64,000 nt of DNA from Oceanospirillaceae bacterium (GCA_013215445.1 JABSRA010000009.1:1-64000); one strand, 5' to 3'; positions 9,427-19,345 are shown, counted from the first letter of the stretch. The notes: generated by a model not told the origin, from the sequence alone. Numbers and translations: made by a program.

Positions 9427-11238
9427 ATGTTAAAAGACCTGCAAATTACCAAAAAATTCCCACTCGTTATGATCTCCTTCGCCTTACTAACCTCTTTGGC
9501 CACAGGGATCATCGCCTATAGTAAAACCACTAGTAGCATGGAAGTTACCGTCAGAGAAAATCTGAAAGCGCTGTTATCGTCAAGGAAATCAACGCTGGAA
9601 CAATATTTCGACACGATTATCCACCAAGTGAGATTTCATGCCAAAAGCCCTTTAATTATCAACTCATTAATTGGCTTCAGCGACGCTTGGAAAACTTTAG
9701 GCAGCCACCCAACTAAATACCTACAACAATTGTATATCCACCAAAACCCCTACCCAAAAGGCCGCAAGAATGCCTTCTTAGCCGCTCCAGATAACAGCCA
9801 ATACAGTCGTCTCCATCAAGAAATCCATCCATTATTTAGCAATATGATTGATACGGACTCCTACTACGATCTTTTTTTGATCAACAGCAGTGGTGATTTG
9901 GTGTACTCAGTACAAAAGGAGGATGATTTTGCCACTAACTTATTAACCGGAAAATGGCAGGGGACTACTTTGGCTGCGTTATTTCAGCGTATCAATGCCT
10001 CCCCGTCATCAGGAAAAATACGTATGGCGGATTTTTCTCCCTATAAACCCAGCGGAAACGAGCCCGCTAGTTTTATCGGTGTCGCTGTTTATGATCGGGA
10101 AAATCAGTATATAGGCGCGGTTATTTTACAACTGCCGATTGAACCTATCGACAAAATCATGCAAGTGACCGCCGGCATGGGCGAGACCGGAGAGACCTAT
10201 TTAGTAGGGCCCGATCTTCTAATGCGTTCTAATTCCCGATTCTTTCAAGACCGCAGTATCTTAACCACTAAGGTCGACACTTTATCTGTACGGCGGGCAT
10301 TCAAGGGTGAAACAGGCTTTGGGGTGATTAATGACTACCGTCAAATTGCAGTCTACTCCAGCTTTACCCCTTTCAGCGTACTTTCCATACAGTGGGCGAT
10401 GCTGGCAGAAATAGACGAGATAGAGGTACTGCAGCCAGTTTACGAGATGAGTCATTTTCTACTGATCAGCGGTCTACTGATTACGCTGGTTATTTTTGTT
10501 TTCGGCTACCTGCTATCCTCCGATATTGCTAAACCTATTGTTGCAATGACCAGAATGATGGAAAAACTCTCCGACAATGATTTATATATCAACATTTCAG
10601 TGGATGAGCGCAGCGACGAGATTGGGAGGATGGCAGAGGCGATGGTGGTCTTTAAACAAAATGCCATCGAGCGCGAGCAGTTGCGAAAAAAATTGAGTGA
10701 AATAGTTAACTTAGATGCCCTCACGGGGTTATATACCCGAAAATATGCCATGGACTATCTGCAGCAATTGATAGATGAATCCCATGTTGAGCGGACTAAA
10801 CTGGTTTTAATGTACATAGATTTAGATAATTTCAAGCAGATTAATGATTCCTACGGACACCATACTGGTGACAAGACACTGTGTAATATCGCCACCCATT
10901 TACGCAGCTGTGTACGCCAACAAGATATTGTCGCCCGTATTGGCGGCGATGAATTCATCATTATCTTCCCCAGCATTACCGTTATCGAAGACATCTCGCC
11001 AATTGCCAACGCACTATTGCAGAATTTGCCGCCACAAAAATTGCCTATTACCTTAAGTATTGGCATGTCGGTATTTCCAGATGATGCACAAACTGCGCTC
11101 ACCTTGTTAAAAAACGCAGACATCGCTATGTACCAAGTAAAAAAATCTGGTAAGAATTATTTTTGTTTCTGGGAACAAACAAATGACGCGATTAAACTCA
11201 CTGCTAGTTCACAATCAGCTGCCAACAATGACCACTGA
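9427..11238 (+). CDS. Membrane diguanylate cyclase (Cache-HAMP-GGDEF)
   Basis: A 603-residue cyclic-di-GMP synthase. TM1 (about 13-33) and TM2 (about 340-362) enclose a large periplasmic dCache-like sensor region. The start of this region, which includes RENLKALLSSRKSTLEQYF, resembles chemoreceptor sensor domains. A HAMP segment (SSDIAKPIVAMTRMMEKLSD) and a short coiled coil lead to the GGDEF domain. The catalytic motif GGDEF is intact at 506-510, preceded by DLDNFKQINDSYGH. RQQD at 497-500, five residues before GGDEF, matches the RxxD inhibitory site, so product feedback is expected. No EAL domain is present. No clear Shine-Dalgarno sequence precedes the ATG. The gene converges on the HAD gene with 8 bp between stops. 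Confidence 0.92.
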   Translation: MLKDLQITKKFPLVMISFALLTSLATGIIAYSKTTSSMEVTVRENLKALLSSRKSTLEQYFDTIIHQVRFHAKSPLIINSLIGFSDAWKTLGSHPTKYLQQLYIHQNPYPKGRKNAFLAAPDNSQYSRLHQEIHPLFSNMIDTDSYYDLFLINSSGDLVYSVQKEDDFATNLLTGKWQGTTLAALFQRINASPSSGKIRMADFSPYKPSGNEPASFIGVAVYDRENQYIGAVILQLPIEPIDKIMQVTAGMGETGETYLVGPDLLMRSNSRFFQDRSILTTKVDTLSVRRAFKGETGFGVINDYRQIAVYSSFTPFSVLSIQWAMLAEIDEIEVLQPVYEMSHFLLISGLLITLVIFVFGYLLSSDIAKPIVAMTRMMEKLSDNDLYINISVDERSDEIGRMAEAMVVFKQNAIEREQLRKKLSEIVNLDALTGLYTRKYAMDYLQQLIDESHVERTKLVLMYIDLDNFKQINDSYGHHTGDKTLCNIATHLRSCVRQQDIVARIGGDEFIIIFPSITVIEDISPIANALLQNLPPQKLPITLSIGMSVFPDDAQTALTLLKNADIAMYQVKKSGKNYFCFWEQTNDAIKLTASSQSAANNDH

Positions 11239-11246
11239 ACAGCTCG

Positions 11247-12005
11247 TCATTGTAGCGACTGATTGTGCGCGATCAATTGTTGCCACGCTTCAATGACACC
11301 CGCTGTGGATGTACCGCGCGTTACGTAATCCGCAATTTTTTTGTTTTGAGGATCAGCATTTTGCGGGGCAAAACTAATACCGGCAACCTTTAATGCGGGG
11401 ATATCCCCTGAGGTATCTCCGATAAAAGCGACATTCGCAGGCTGTACCTTCATCACCTTACAAAACCACGCTAAGCCTGCTCCCTTGTTTGCACAGGGCC
11501 ATATTGCACTAATGGAGATATCGGTAGCATGCAGCTCAAACATGGGGAAATGCTGAGTGATATGCCGGCTGAAAATTACCGCCAATTGTTGCATCCGCGC
11601 ATAATCTGCACAGACAAAACCCGCGTCTATTTGTTTACTAGATTCTGGCTGAAGCTCAGGGAACTCCCGCTTAAGAAGTTGAATATAATTTTTTACTTCC
11701 GCACTGATTGCTAGTGCATCTTCTGCCAACTGCGGATTCCATGATACCTGCTGATTTTTTAAATCCAACATACCCGCACCCGATTCAAACAAAACCGGTA
11801 CTTGTATATTGAGCCACTGACCTACCGCTTCAGTGTAAGGCGCAGGACGGCCAGTACAAATACTAAGTTTAGGAACATCCGGTTCAATATGAGAGCGGTC
11901 AGAGAGCGCACGTAGTTGTGAAATCAAATTCCAATCTGGGCTGGTAAATGGATCGGTAACACAACCGTCTAAATCCACTAAGAAATACTCAATCTTTTTT
12001 GACAT
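11247..12005 (-). CDS. HAD-IIB family hydrolase
   Basis: A 252-residue HAD-superfamily phosphatase with motif I FLVDLDGCV (nucleophile Asp11, Asp13), motif II SICTGRP and motif IV FIGDTSGDIPALK. The long insert between motifs II and III fits the C2B cap of the Cof/sucrose-phosphatase/mannosyl-phosphoglycerate-phosphatase group, so a sugar phosphate is a reasonable substrate. GAAGGA before the ATG supports the start. The neighbours give no pathway context. Confidence 0.8.
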   Translation of the reverse strand: MSKKIEYFLVDLDGCVTDPFTSPDWNLISQLRALSDRSHIEPDVPKLSICTGRPAPYTEAVGQWLNIQVPVLFESGAGMLDLKNQQVSWNPQLAEDALAISAEVKNYIQLLKREFPELQPESSKQIDAGFVCADYARMQQLAVIFSRHITQHFPMFELHATDISISAIWPCANKGAGLAWFCKVMKVQPANVAFIGDTSGDIPALKVAGISFAPQNADPQNKKIADYVTRGTSTAGVIEAWQQLIAHNQSLQ

Positions 12006-12421
12006 TTATCCTTCCCTGTAAAAATAACCAATAGCTAGATATAACCAATACTCACCAACAACTCTCACAACATATCGTTATTTGGCAACAATTTCACGAA
12101 ATTTGTTTCAATCGACCACCGCTAACATGTGGCAGAGGGCAACCTACAGGACGACACAACCTACAGGACAGGCAAGTATTAGAACTATTACGTCTAAGAC
12201 ATCCTCCATTAGGGTGCTATATGCTGTTGTCCGCTTAATACTCCACAAGATACTTTTAATTTGTTAAATCAATGGCTTACATGTAATTAAAGTGATACTT
12301 AGCAGCATAATTCGAGATTGTCTGTTTATCTATTAATGATCAGATAGGAAAGAGCTTACTGCTCGCTGGCTGCAGAAAAAACTCTCAAAGATCACGAAAA
12401 ATATAGTGATATAGAATTAAG
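12006..12421. other. Intergenic stretch without recognisable gene
   Basis: About 416 bp between the HAD-IIB gene and the terminator after mmsA. The only open frame (12082-12267, +) has no family resemblance and no ribosome site. The sequence AACCTACAGGACGAC/AACCTACAGGACAGG is a short tandem direct repeat near 12140-12170. Otherwise nothing is seen except the presumed promoter of the HAD gene. Confidence 0.4.
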
Positions 12422-12449
12422 AAACTAGCCTCATAAATGAGGCTAGTTT
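12422..12449. terminator. Bidirectional terminator hairpin
   Basis: Perfect 13-base arms AAACTAGCCTCAT (12422-12434) and ATGAGGCTAGTTT (12437-12449), with TTTTT on the plus-strand side and TTTCTT on the minus-strand side. It lies 49 bp beyond the stop of mmsA on the minus strand, so it most likely ends the bauA-mmsA transcript. A second, smaller hairpin (CTTGAGA/TCTCAAG, about 12459-12479) lies between it and the stop codon. Confidence 0.8.
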
Positions 12450-12498
12450 TTAGCAAGCTTGAGAATAAACAATCTCAAGTGAATGATTGGAACTTATA

Positions 12499-13989
12499 TT
12501 AAGAGGGGAAGGCGAACTGTGCTCCCTCGCGTACACCCGCTGAAGGCCAGCGCTGGGTAATAGTCTTACGCTTAGTGTAAAAACGCACGCCATCAGGGCC
12601 GTATGCGTTTAGATCGCCAAACAGTGAGCGCTTCCAACCGCCAAAGCTGTGGTATGCAACAGGCACCGGTAGCGGTACATTAATACCCACCATGCCTACT
12701 TTGATGTTGTCACTGAAATAGCGCGCCGCCTCACCGTCACGGGTAAAGATACAAGTACCGTTACCGTATTCGTGATCGTCGATAAGCTGCATCGCCTCTT
12801 GCATAGTATCTACCCGTACCACTTGCAGTACCGGGCCAAAGATTTCTTCTTTGTAGCTGTTCATCTCAGCGGTCACATTATCGATCAAAGTGCCGCCAAT
12901 GTAGTAGCCATTCTCGTATCCTGCAACGTCTGGGTTACGGCCATCGACCACAATCGTAGCGCCGTCATTTTCTGCACTGATAATATAGCCGTTAACTTTT
13001 TCAAGGTGTGCTTTAGTGATCAATGGACCAAAGTCATTACTACTGTCTGAGTATGCTCCAACTTTTAAGCTCTTCATCCCCTCGGTCAGTTTCTCGATTA
13101 GTTGGTCAGCGGCTGAATCGCCTACCGCCACCACACAAGAAAGTGCCATGCAGCGCTCGCCCGATGAGCCAAATGCTGCGCCGATCAGTGCCGATGCGGC
13201 GTTATCCATATCGGCATCTGGCATGATAATCGCGTGGTTTTTAGCCCCACCTAATGCCTGGCAACGCTTGCCATTGGCACTCGCTGTTGTGTAAATGTAC
13301 TCGGCAATAGGTGTCGAACCGACAAAACTCACCGCCATCACTCGCTCATCGTGCAGTAGCGTATCAACCGCGACTTTGTCGCCATTAACCACGTTCATCA
13401 CGCCTTTCGGCAGACCCGCTTCTTCAAGTAATTGGGCAATAAAAAGCGTTGAGCTAGGATCACGCTCTGAAGGCTTGAGGATAAAGCAGTTACCACAGAC
13501 AATTGCCAGGGGATACATCCAGAGGGGTACCATCGCCGGGAAGTTAAACGGAGTGATGCCCGCGACCACACCGAGCGGCTGAAACTCACTCCAAGAATCA
13601 ATGTTAGGACCGGCATTTTTGCTGTGCTCACCCTTTAATAACTCGGGTGCGCCACAGGCGTATTCGACGTTTTCAATGCCGCGCTGTAACTCGCCCATTG
13701 CATCGTGAGAGATTTTGCCGTGCTCTTCACCAATCAACTGGCAAATTTTCTCAGCGTTTTCTTCCAACAGTTGCTTAAACTTAAACATCACGCGGGCGCG
13801 CTTAACTGGCGGTGTGTTGCGCCACGCAGGGTAGGCAGCTTGAGCCGCTGCAATAGCACTCTCCACCGTCTCTTGGCTGGCGAGGGAAACTTGCTTGCTC
13901 ACCTCACCCGTTGAAGGGTTGAATACATCCTGAAAACGCTCGCCGCCGCTGACGCTCTCGCCATTGATCATGTGTCCGATAATGTTCAT
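12499..13989 (-). CDS. mmsA: CoA-acylating methylmalonate/malonate-semialdehyde dehydrogenase
   Basis: Oxidises malonate semialdehyde to acetyl-CoA (or methylmalonate semialdehyde to propionyl-CoA) with NAD+ and CoA. The 496-residue aldehyde dehydrogenase has the MmsA-specific GVVAGITPFNFPAMVPLWMY, the nucleotide-site VGSTPIAEYIY, QALGGAKNHAIIMPDAD and catalytic Cys280 in GSSGERCMALS. The C-terminal PVAYHSFGGWKRSLFGD is also characteristic. It lies 135 bp downstream of the beta-alanine transaminase on the same strand, so here it should act as the bauC step that consumes the malonate semialdehyde made by BauA. AGAGGT precedes the ATG. A strong hairpin terminator follows. Confidence 0.93.
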   Translation of the reverse strand: MNIIGHMINGESVSGGERFQDVFNPSTGEVSKQVSLASQETVESAIAAAQAAYPAWRNTPPVKRARVMFKFKQLLEENAEKICQLIGEEHGKISHDAMGELQRGIENVEYACGAPELLKGEHSKNAGPNIDSWSEFQPLGVVAGITPFNFPAMVPLWMYPLAIVCGNCFILKPSERDPSSTLFIAQLLEEAGLPKGVMNVVNGDKVAVDTLLHDERVMAVSFVGSTPIAEYIYTTASANGKRCQALGGAKNHAIIMPDADMDNAASALIGAAFGSSGERCMALSCVVAVGDSAADQLIEKLTEGMKSLKVGAYSDSSNDFGPLITKAHLEKVNGYIISAENDGATIVVDGRNPDVAGYENGYYIGGTLIDNVTAEMNSYKEEIFGPVLQVVRVDTMQEAMQLIDDHEYGNGTCIFTRDGEAARYFSDNIKVGMVGINVPLPVPVAYHSFGGWKRSLFGDLNAYGPDGVRFYTKRKTITQRWPSAGVREGAQFAFPS

Positions 13990-14124
13990 TGAAAACCTCT
14001 TAATACTGTTTAAACACGCTAGCGCGTTTTATAGGGAAAAGTCATTCTCGCCATCACCGGCGAGTGTTTATAATTATAAAATAACACAAATATTCTAAAA
14101 TTAATATGGATAGAATTTTTGTAT

Positions 14125-15471
14125 TTATTTGTCTAGTTCACGTATAGATTCACCAATCGCATTGATCACATCATCTATTTGCTGAGATTCAACGATGAAA
14201 GGCAAGCCCAATTGAATAGTATCTCCACCGTAACGTACATAAAAACCTTTTTCCCAGCACTTCATCGCTATTTCATAAGGCCTGCGGGCAGGCTCCCCAG
14301 GATAGGAGGCTATTTGCAACGCACCGGCTAAACCATAGTTGCGAATGTCTATTATATGCTCAGTACCTTTTAAACTGTGCAGCGCCGCTTCAAATACTGG
14401 GCTGATATCTTTCACCCGCTTTACTAGCTGCTCGTTTTCTAATATATCCAGTGATGCCAGCGCCGCCGCACATGCCACGGGATGTCCTGAATAAGTATAG
14501 CCGTGGGGTAACTCGACCGCATAGTCTGGCCCACCATTATCCATAAAGGTCTGGTATATTTCACGGGTGGCAATCACCGCGCCCATCGGCACCGCACCGT
14601 TGGTCAGCTGTTTGGCGACGTTTAATAAATCGGGCGTGACGCCAAATTCTTCTGCACCGGTATTAGAACCCATGCGACCAAAGGCGGTGATCACCTCATC
14701 AAAGATTAGCAAGATATTATGTGCATCACAAATCTCTCTTAGACGCTGCAAATAACCCACCGGTGGTGGTATCACACCCGCCGACCCCGCTAGTGGCTCA
14801 ATGATCACGGCGGCAATATTAGAGGCATCGTGCAGGGCAATTAGCTCTAGCAGTTCATCCGCTTTTTCCGCCCCGGTCTGTGGCATACCTTTGCTAAAGA
14901 CATTTTCTTTTAATAGGGTATGGGGTAAGTGAGCACAATCGACCCCCTCTCCAAAAACAGTACGGTTAGCGCCAATCCCCCCCAGGCTAAACCCACCGAA
15001 ATTAACGCCGTGATAACCCTTGGCTCGGCCGATTAATTTAGTTTTACTCGCCATACCTTTTTTACGCCAGTAGGCCCGCGCAATTTTTAACGAAGTATCG
15101 GCAGCCTCTGAGCCGGAATCCGTAAAGAACACATAATCTAATCCCGCCGGCATAAAGTCAATAATACGATTTGCCAATTCAAACGCCTTCGGGTGTCCAT
15201 ATTGAAAAGCCGGTGCGTAATCGAGCTCGCGCAATTGTTTGGAGACGGCATCGGCAATTTCCACACGGCTATGCCCCGCACCACAAGTCCATAAACCCGA
15301 TAGACCGTCAAATACTTTGCGCCCAGTGGCATCAGTTAAGTAACATCCCTGCCCTGCCACTATCATGCGTGGATCAGCCTTGAACTGACGGTTGGCGGTG
15401 TACGGCATCCAGTAAGCTTCTAGCTCACTGCGTGATAAGCCTGCGGAATTCTCTAAATTAAATTCAGACAT
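14125..15471 (-). CDS. bauA: Beta-alanine (omega-amino acid)--pyruvate aminotransferase
   Basis: A class III PLP aminotransferase that moves the amino group of beta-alanine to pyruvate, giving malonate semialdehyde and alanine. The 448-residue product (same length as I recall for P. aeruginosa BauA) has WMPYTANRQF, SGLWTCGAGHSR, YHGVNFGG, IIEPLAGSAG, IFDEVITAFGRMG and PLP-lysine Lys287 in NVAKQLTNGAVPMGAV. The frame extends 19 codons upstream of the ATG at 15471, but GTGAG 8 bases before it and the family start favour 15471. mmsA lies downstream on the same strand and a LysR gene lies divergently upstream, mirroring the bauR-bauA-bauC arrangement. Confidence 0.93.
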   Translation of the reverse strand: MSEFNLENSAGLSRSELEAYWMPYTANRQFKADPRMIVAGQGCYLTDATGRKVFDGLSGLWTCGAGHSRVEIADAVSKQLRELDYAPAFQYGHPKAFELANRIIDFMPAGLDYVFFTDSGSEAADTSLKIARAYWRKKGMASKTKLIGRAKGYHGVNFGGFSLGGIGANRTVFGEGVDCAHLPHTLLKENVFSKGMPQTGAEKADELLELIALHDASNIAAVIIEPLAGSAGVIPPPVGYLQRLREICDAHNILLIFDEVITAFGRMGSNTGAEEFGVTPDLLNVAKQLTNGAVPMGAVIATREIYQTFMDNGGPDYAVELPHGYTYSGHPVACAAALASLDILENEQLVKRVKDISPVFEAALHSLKGTEHIIDIRNYGLAGALQIASYPGEPARRPYEIAMKCWEKGFYVRYGGDTIQLGLPFIVESQQIDDVINAIGESIRELDK

Positions 15472-15538
15472 ACTGATACTCACTATTGTTTGTTGATGAC
15501 AGGAGTATGCACAGATTATCACTTTCAAAAAATCTAAA

Positions 15539-15562
15539 TTTACTTATACTTAGATAAGTAAA
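15539..15562. promoter_or_regulatory. Candidate LysR (BauR) operator
   Basis: A perfect inverted repeat, TTTACTTAT (15539-15547) and ATAAGTAAA (15554-15562) with a 6-base spacer, sits in the 118-bp gap between bauA and the divergent LysR gene. It has the T-N11-A character expected for LysR-type sites. It is 28 bp upstream of the LysR start and 68 bp upstream of the bauA start. Confidence 0.6.
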
Positions 15563-15589
15563 TAGTTACCTAATGAGTATGAGAATCTT

Positions 15590-16516
15590 ATGAAAAAAAC
15601 CACCACCCGTACCAAAGGTTTATCGGGGCTGATTGCGGATACCGATATTCGACTGTTAAAAGTATTCAAAGCGGTGGTTGAATGCGGCGGTTTTACCAAC
15701 GCCCAGGTCGAGCTGAATATATCTCGCGCGGCAATCAGCATTGCGATGAACGATTTAGAACAGCGGCTATCGCTGCGACTCTGCCAGCGCGGTCGCAGTG
15801 GTTTTGCCATGACGGATCAGGGTAATGACGTCTACCAATCGACACTACAACTGTTCTCGGCACTGGAAGATTTTCGCACTCAGGTAAACAGCCTCCACCA
15901 ACAGCTCAGAGGCGAGCTAAACATTGGTATTACCGATACCTTAGTGACTATGCCCAAGATGGAAATCACCCGGGCATTGAGCCGCTTAAAACAACGGGGC
16001 CCCGAAGTAATTATCAATATTCGCATGATTCCACCCGCCGACATCGAAATGGCAGTACTCGATGGCAAGTTACACACTGGGGTTATCCCCGTCTCCAAGA
16101 AGCTACCGGGGCTTGAGTATATTTCGCTCTATGAAGAACAGTCGCTACTCTATTGCTGTGATACTCATCCGCTGTTTGCCCTGCCACCCTCGCAAATTTC
16201 CATGGAGATGATTGCACAGCAAGATGCGGTACTACCCGCCTACGCACAGGCGGCAGAGATCAAGGTTTTTTATCAGTCACTCAAGGGGGGGGCCAGCGCC
16301 ACTGACCGGGAGGGCATTGCCTTTTTAATTTTAACCGGACATTATATTGGCTATCTTCCCACCCACTTTGCCCAGCGCTGGGTGTTAGAAGGTAAACTGC
16401 GCGCACTGCACCCTAAACAGCTTAATTTTGAAACACCAATCGCCGCTATCAGTCGCAAAGGCGCACTTAACAATCTGGTTCTCAATTGTTATTTGCAGCA
16501 ATTGGAAGATGAATAA
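15590..16516 (+). CDS. LysR-family regulator of beta-alanine catabolism (BauR-like)
   Basis: A 308-residue LysR-type regulator. The N-terminal winged helix-turn-helix spans roughly residues 18-78 (DIRLLKVFKAVVECGGFTNA, then SRAAISIAMNDLEQRLSLRL). The rest is a periplasmic-binding-protein-like effector domain. It is transcribed divergently from bauA, and P. aeruginosa has a LysR gene (bauR, PA0133) in the same position beside bauABCD. By analogy it should activate bauA-mmsA in response to beta-alanine or a pathway intermediate. The ribosome site is weak. It converges on the orphan kinase gene at 16570. Confidence 0.82.
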   Translation: MKKTTTRTKGLSGLIADTDIRLLKVFKAVVECGGFTNAQVELNISRAAISIAMNDLEQRLSLRLCQRGRSGFAMTDQGNDVYQSTLQLFSALEDFRTQVNSLHQQLRGELNIGITDTLVTMPKMEITRALSRLKQRGPEVIINIRMIPPADIEMAVLDGKLHTGVIPVSKKLPGLEYISLYEEQSLLYCCDTHPLFALPPSQISMEMIAQQDAVLPAYAQAAEIKVFYQSLKGGASATDREGIAFLILTGHYIGYLPTHFAQRWVLEGKLRALHPKQLNFETPIAAISRKGALNNLVLNCYLQQLEDE

Positions 16517-16569
16517 CGGGGGGAGGGGGTGAAAGATGGTCGGTACTATGACAGTACTGGCGAACTTCG

Positions 16570-18642
16570 TCAGTTGCTCTGCACTAAATTGCAGGGGAAT
16601 TGAATGTTAAATATTACCCCCTCACCCTTTTTACTCTGGCATTGGATGCTGCCGCCGAGAGTTTGCGACACCAAATTATAGACGATATTCATGCCCAATC
16701 CGGTACTGCCTTGACTGCGCTTGGATGTGTAGAAGGGCTCATATATTTTTTTAAGCTGCTCAGCGTCCATACCGCCACCATTGTCTGAGTACTCTAACCT
16801 GATACTCTCATTGCAGATTGATATTTTAATTATAATTTCACCCGTAGTGACCGCTTCGAAACCGTGGACTAGACTATTCATCAATAAATTGGTCAGTATT
16901 TGACTGTAAACTCCAGGCACGTTGTTAATAACAATATCTTTAGGACAATGCAAAATAATTTGATGGGCGGTATTTTTAAATTTTGGCTTTACACTCAATA
17001 AAATGTCTTCACTGTACTGGTGTATATTGAATTGACGTATCTCCTCAGTAGATTGATCTACCGACATCTCTTTAAAACTGTTAATAAGGCCCGCCGCGCG
17101 GGTTAAATTCAACAGGTTTATCTTGGTACTATATCCCACTTGCTCGATAAATTTATCTAAATCATTTTTCGAAAGCTGTCCTGAATCGAACTTATCGGCA
17201 AAGTCTTGGGTTAAATCTTGCAGCTGGGAGCTGGCCGTTATACCTATGCCGACCGGGGTATTAATTTCATGGGCAACCCCTGCTACCAACCCTCCTAAGG
17301 CTGCCATTTTTTCAGATTCAACCAGTCGATTTTGCGTATTACGCAATACATTTAACGAGGCCTGTAACTCTTTAGTGCGATCCGCCACTAAAATTTCTAG
17401 CTGATCTTGATTATCCTTTAAGCTCTGCTCTCTCAAGAGTCGCTCGCTAATATCAACAATTGAAATAGTCACTAATTTATGCGCCGCATTATGCTGTTTA
17501 GCAAGCACTGCTGAAATGTAGAAAATATCACCATTTTTTTTGTGAGCCGCTATCGGGTTTTTATCCAGAGACAGTACTTGAGATTTATCATTAGCGATAA
17601 AGTCGGTGAGAGTCTGGCGGGTCATCTGCTCATTATTTTCGATTAAGGACAAGAAATCTTCGCTCTCAATCTCGGTAAAATCAAAGCCAAACAATTGCTG
17701 TGCCGCTTTATTAAACAGTGAAATCGATAATTTTTCATCTACCACGATTATCGCTGAGGCAGCGATGTCCAACAAATTAAAATAGCGCTCCTTACTCACT
17801 TCCAATGCTTTGACTACTTTTTCCAAATCCTGCTGCTGGTGTTTATTTTTTAATAACGTCTCTTTAAACGTGGCAACCGCTGCATAGGTTTTACTCAAAT
17901 ACTGATCTTCATTTTTTGGCAATATCAGCCCTATATCCCCCTTGGCTAAACGTACCATGATTGAACCCATCATTTCGATTGAAGCGGACATGCGCCCTGC
18001 AAAAAACAGCGATATGACGATCATGATGATCAGCATACTGATCGTCATGACTGTCACAATATTACCGCTATCAATAGAGTCGTCGATACGCTCAGCCTGT
18101 ATTGATATCGTTTCAATATAATAATCAGACAGAACCACCAGCAAGGTATAACTTTCACCTAACAGTATGTTGGTTCTTAATAGCTCGGCTCTGGACAAAC
18201 TTGGGTCAACAGAGACTAACTCGATGGCGCTAATCACTATTTTTTTATAGTGGATAAAAGCGAGTTTGTTCTGCGCGATCAAGTCCAATTTATCCAGGAG
18301 AATCATCTCGCTTTTAGCCAAATTTTCGAATAAGTGCTCTTCTATGACATAGAGCTGATTAATTATTTCCCGCCCCCCTAGATACATCAGCTCTTCATCG
18401 GGTTCGTGCATTGTCTCGAGTAATAAATGAGTGAGTTTTGCATGTACATTGAGCATCGCAATACTTGCCTTAGAGTACTCACTCACTAGCGGTAAATTAT
18501 TTTTACTAATCTGGGACAGCAACTCCACTTTCGATTCAATGGTTGCAGTGGCGGTAAAATACAAGATGAGAGTTATAAATATCCCGATCAAGGGGGATAA
18601 CAGAAAACGATCGCGGATAGAGAGCCTATTTAAAAAACGCAT
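16570..18642 (-). CDS. Orphan PAS-containing sensor histidine kinase
   Basis: A 690-residue membrane kinase. TM1 is near residues 13-32 and TM2 near 185-205, enclosing a helical periplasmic sensor domain (four-helix-bundle type by appearance). A HAMP-like linker, a PAS domain (about 285-400, ILLD/FNKAAQQLFGFDF) and a coiled coil follow. The phospho-acceptor is His458 in GVAHEINTPVGIG, and the HATPase domain has NLLMNSLVHGFEA, DNGGGMD and GSTGLGMNIVYNLV. No response regulator adjoins it, so its partner is elsewhere. Ligand unknown. The Shine-Dalgarno sequence is weak. Confidence 0.9.
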   Translation of the reverse strand: MRFLNRLSIRDRFLLSPLIGIFITLILYFTATATIESKVELLSQISKNNLPLVSEYSKASIAMLNVHAKLTHLLLETMHEPDEELMYLGGREIINQLYVIEEHLFENLAKSEMILLDKLDLIAQNKLAFIHYKKIVISAIELVSVDPSLSRAELLRTNILLGESYTLLVVLSDYYIETISIQAERIDDSIDSGNIVTVMTISMLIIMIVISLFFAGRMSASIEMMGSIMVRLAKGDIGLILPKNEDQYLSKTYAAVATFKETLLKNKHQQQDLEKVVKALEVSKERYFNLLDIAASAIIVVDEKLSISLFNKAAQQLFGFDFTEIESEDFLSLIENNEQMTRQTLTDFIANDKSQVLSLDKNPIAAHKKNGDIFYISAVLAKQHNAAHKLVTISIVDISERLLREQSLKDNQDQLEILVADRTKELQASLNVLRNTQNRLVESEKMAALGGLVAGVAHEINTPVGIGITASSQLQDLTQDFADKFDSGQLSKNDLDKFIEQVGYSTKINLLNLTRAAGLINSFKEMSVDQSTEEIRQFNIHQYSEDILLSVKPKFKNTAHQIILHCPKDIVINNVPGVYSQILTNLLMNSLVHGFEAVTTGEIIIKISICNESIRLEYSDNGGGMDAEQLKKIYEPFYTSKRSQGSTGLGMNIVYNLVSQTLGGSIQCQSKKGEGVIFNIQFPCNLVQSN

Positions 18643-18700
18643 TAGGATATCTCAACACAGAGATTTGAAGCCACTGTCTCGGCCATAATCGCAATAATCA

Positions 18701-19345
18701 TCAGGGAAACGCCTGCCAGTCATCAGGCGTAATCATTCCTTTAAATATCACTTTTTGCTCAATAATTTTAAACACAGCCATGACCCCTTCAGGCTTGGGC
18801 CAAACTCCCAAGCCCTCACGTAAATTGGTGCTGTGCCCCACAAAAACTGCATTGCCCTGCTCTACCGTAGCCGCTAGGAATTCAGCCTTTAAATATTCGC
18901 CTAGTCGTTTAGATTCTGCAGGGTCCCTACTGAGTGAATAAGCCAAATCATAGTCGATAGTGACCTCATCGAAGATAATATTAGCGGTATCTCGTGCACG
19001 ACAGTAAGGACTACTAAGGACCTTAGCTATCGGTATTTCCAGTCTTTTTAAATGCTCTTTGAGCGCTTGCGCCACATTTTTCCCTCTTTCAGAAAGATTG
19101 CGTTGCGTACTACAGTCTGCAAAATCTACACTGAAATTATTGCCCTTGTGTTGCTCATGATTATCCGCCGTTTTGCGCTCTGTCGGAGCGTGACGAATAT
19201 AGAGGATATGCCCACCCGCTTTTATTTGAGCCAATAGTAGTGGGAGGGACGGAATATCTTCCCCCGCAGCACCCAAGGTACTACTACTGAACAAAAAAGC
19301 AGACAAGAGCAAACTACATAAAAAGAACCGCGATTTTATCTTCAA
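18701..19345 (-). CDS. Exported histidine phosphatase family protein
   Basis: A 214-residue protein with a signal peptide (MKIKSRFFLCSLLLSAFLFS, cleavage probably near the SSTLGAAG) and the histidine-phosphatase (phosphoglycerate-mutase-like) fold. The nucleophile motif is YIRHAPTER. SPYCRARDTA holds the second Arg, and FVGHSTNL holds the second His. It should act in the periplasm on a phospho-ester or phospho-anhydride; substrate unknown. The start is a TTG at 19345, chosen because GGGAGAG lies five bases upstream and it begins the signal peptide. It lies 58 bp upstream of the kinase gene on the same strand, so the two may be cotranscribed. Confidence 0.85.
   Translation of the reverse strand: MKIKSRFFLCSLLLSAFLFSSSTLGAAGEDIPSLPLLLAQIKAGGHILYIRHAPTERKTADNHEQHKGNNFSVDFADCSTQRNLSERGKNVAQALKEHLKRLEIPIAKVLSSPYCRARDTANIIFDEVTIDYDLAYSLSRDPAESKRLGEYLKAEFLAATVEQGNAVFVGHSTNLREGLGVWPKPEGVMAVFKIIEQKVIFKGMITPDDWQAFP

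Noticed and set aside
12082-12267. 61-codon plus-strand frame between the HAD gene and mmsA
   Set aside because: No ribosome site, biased residues from repeats, and no recognisable family.
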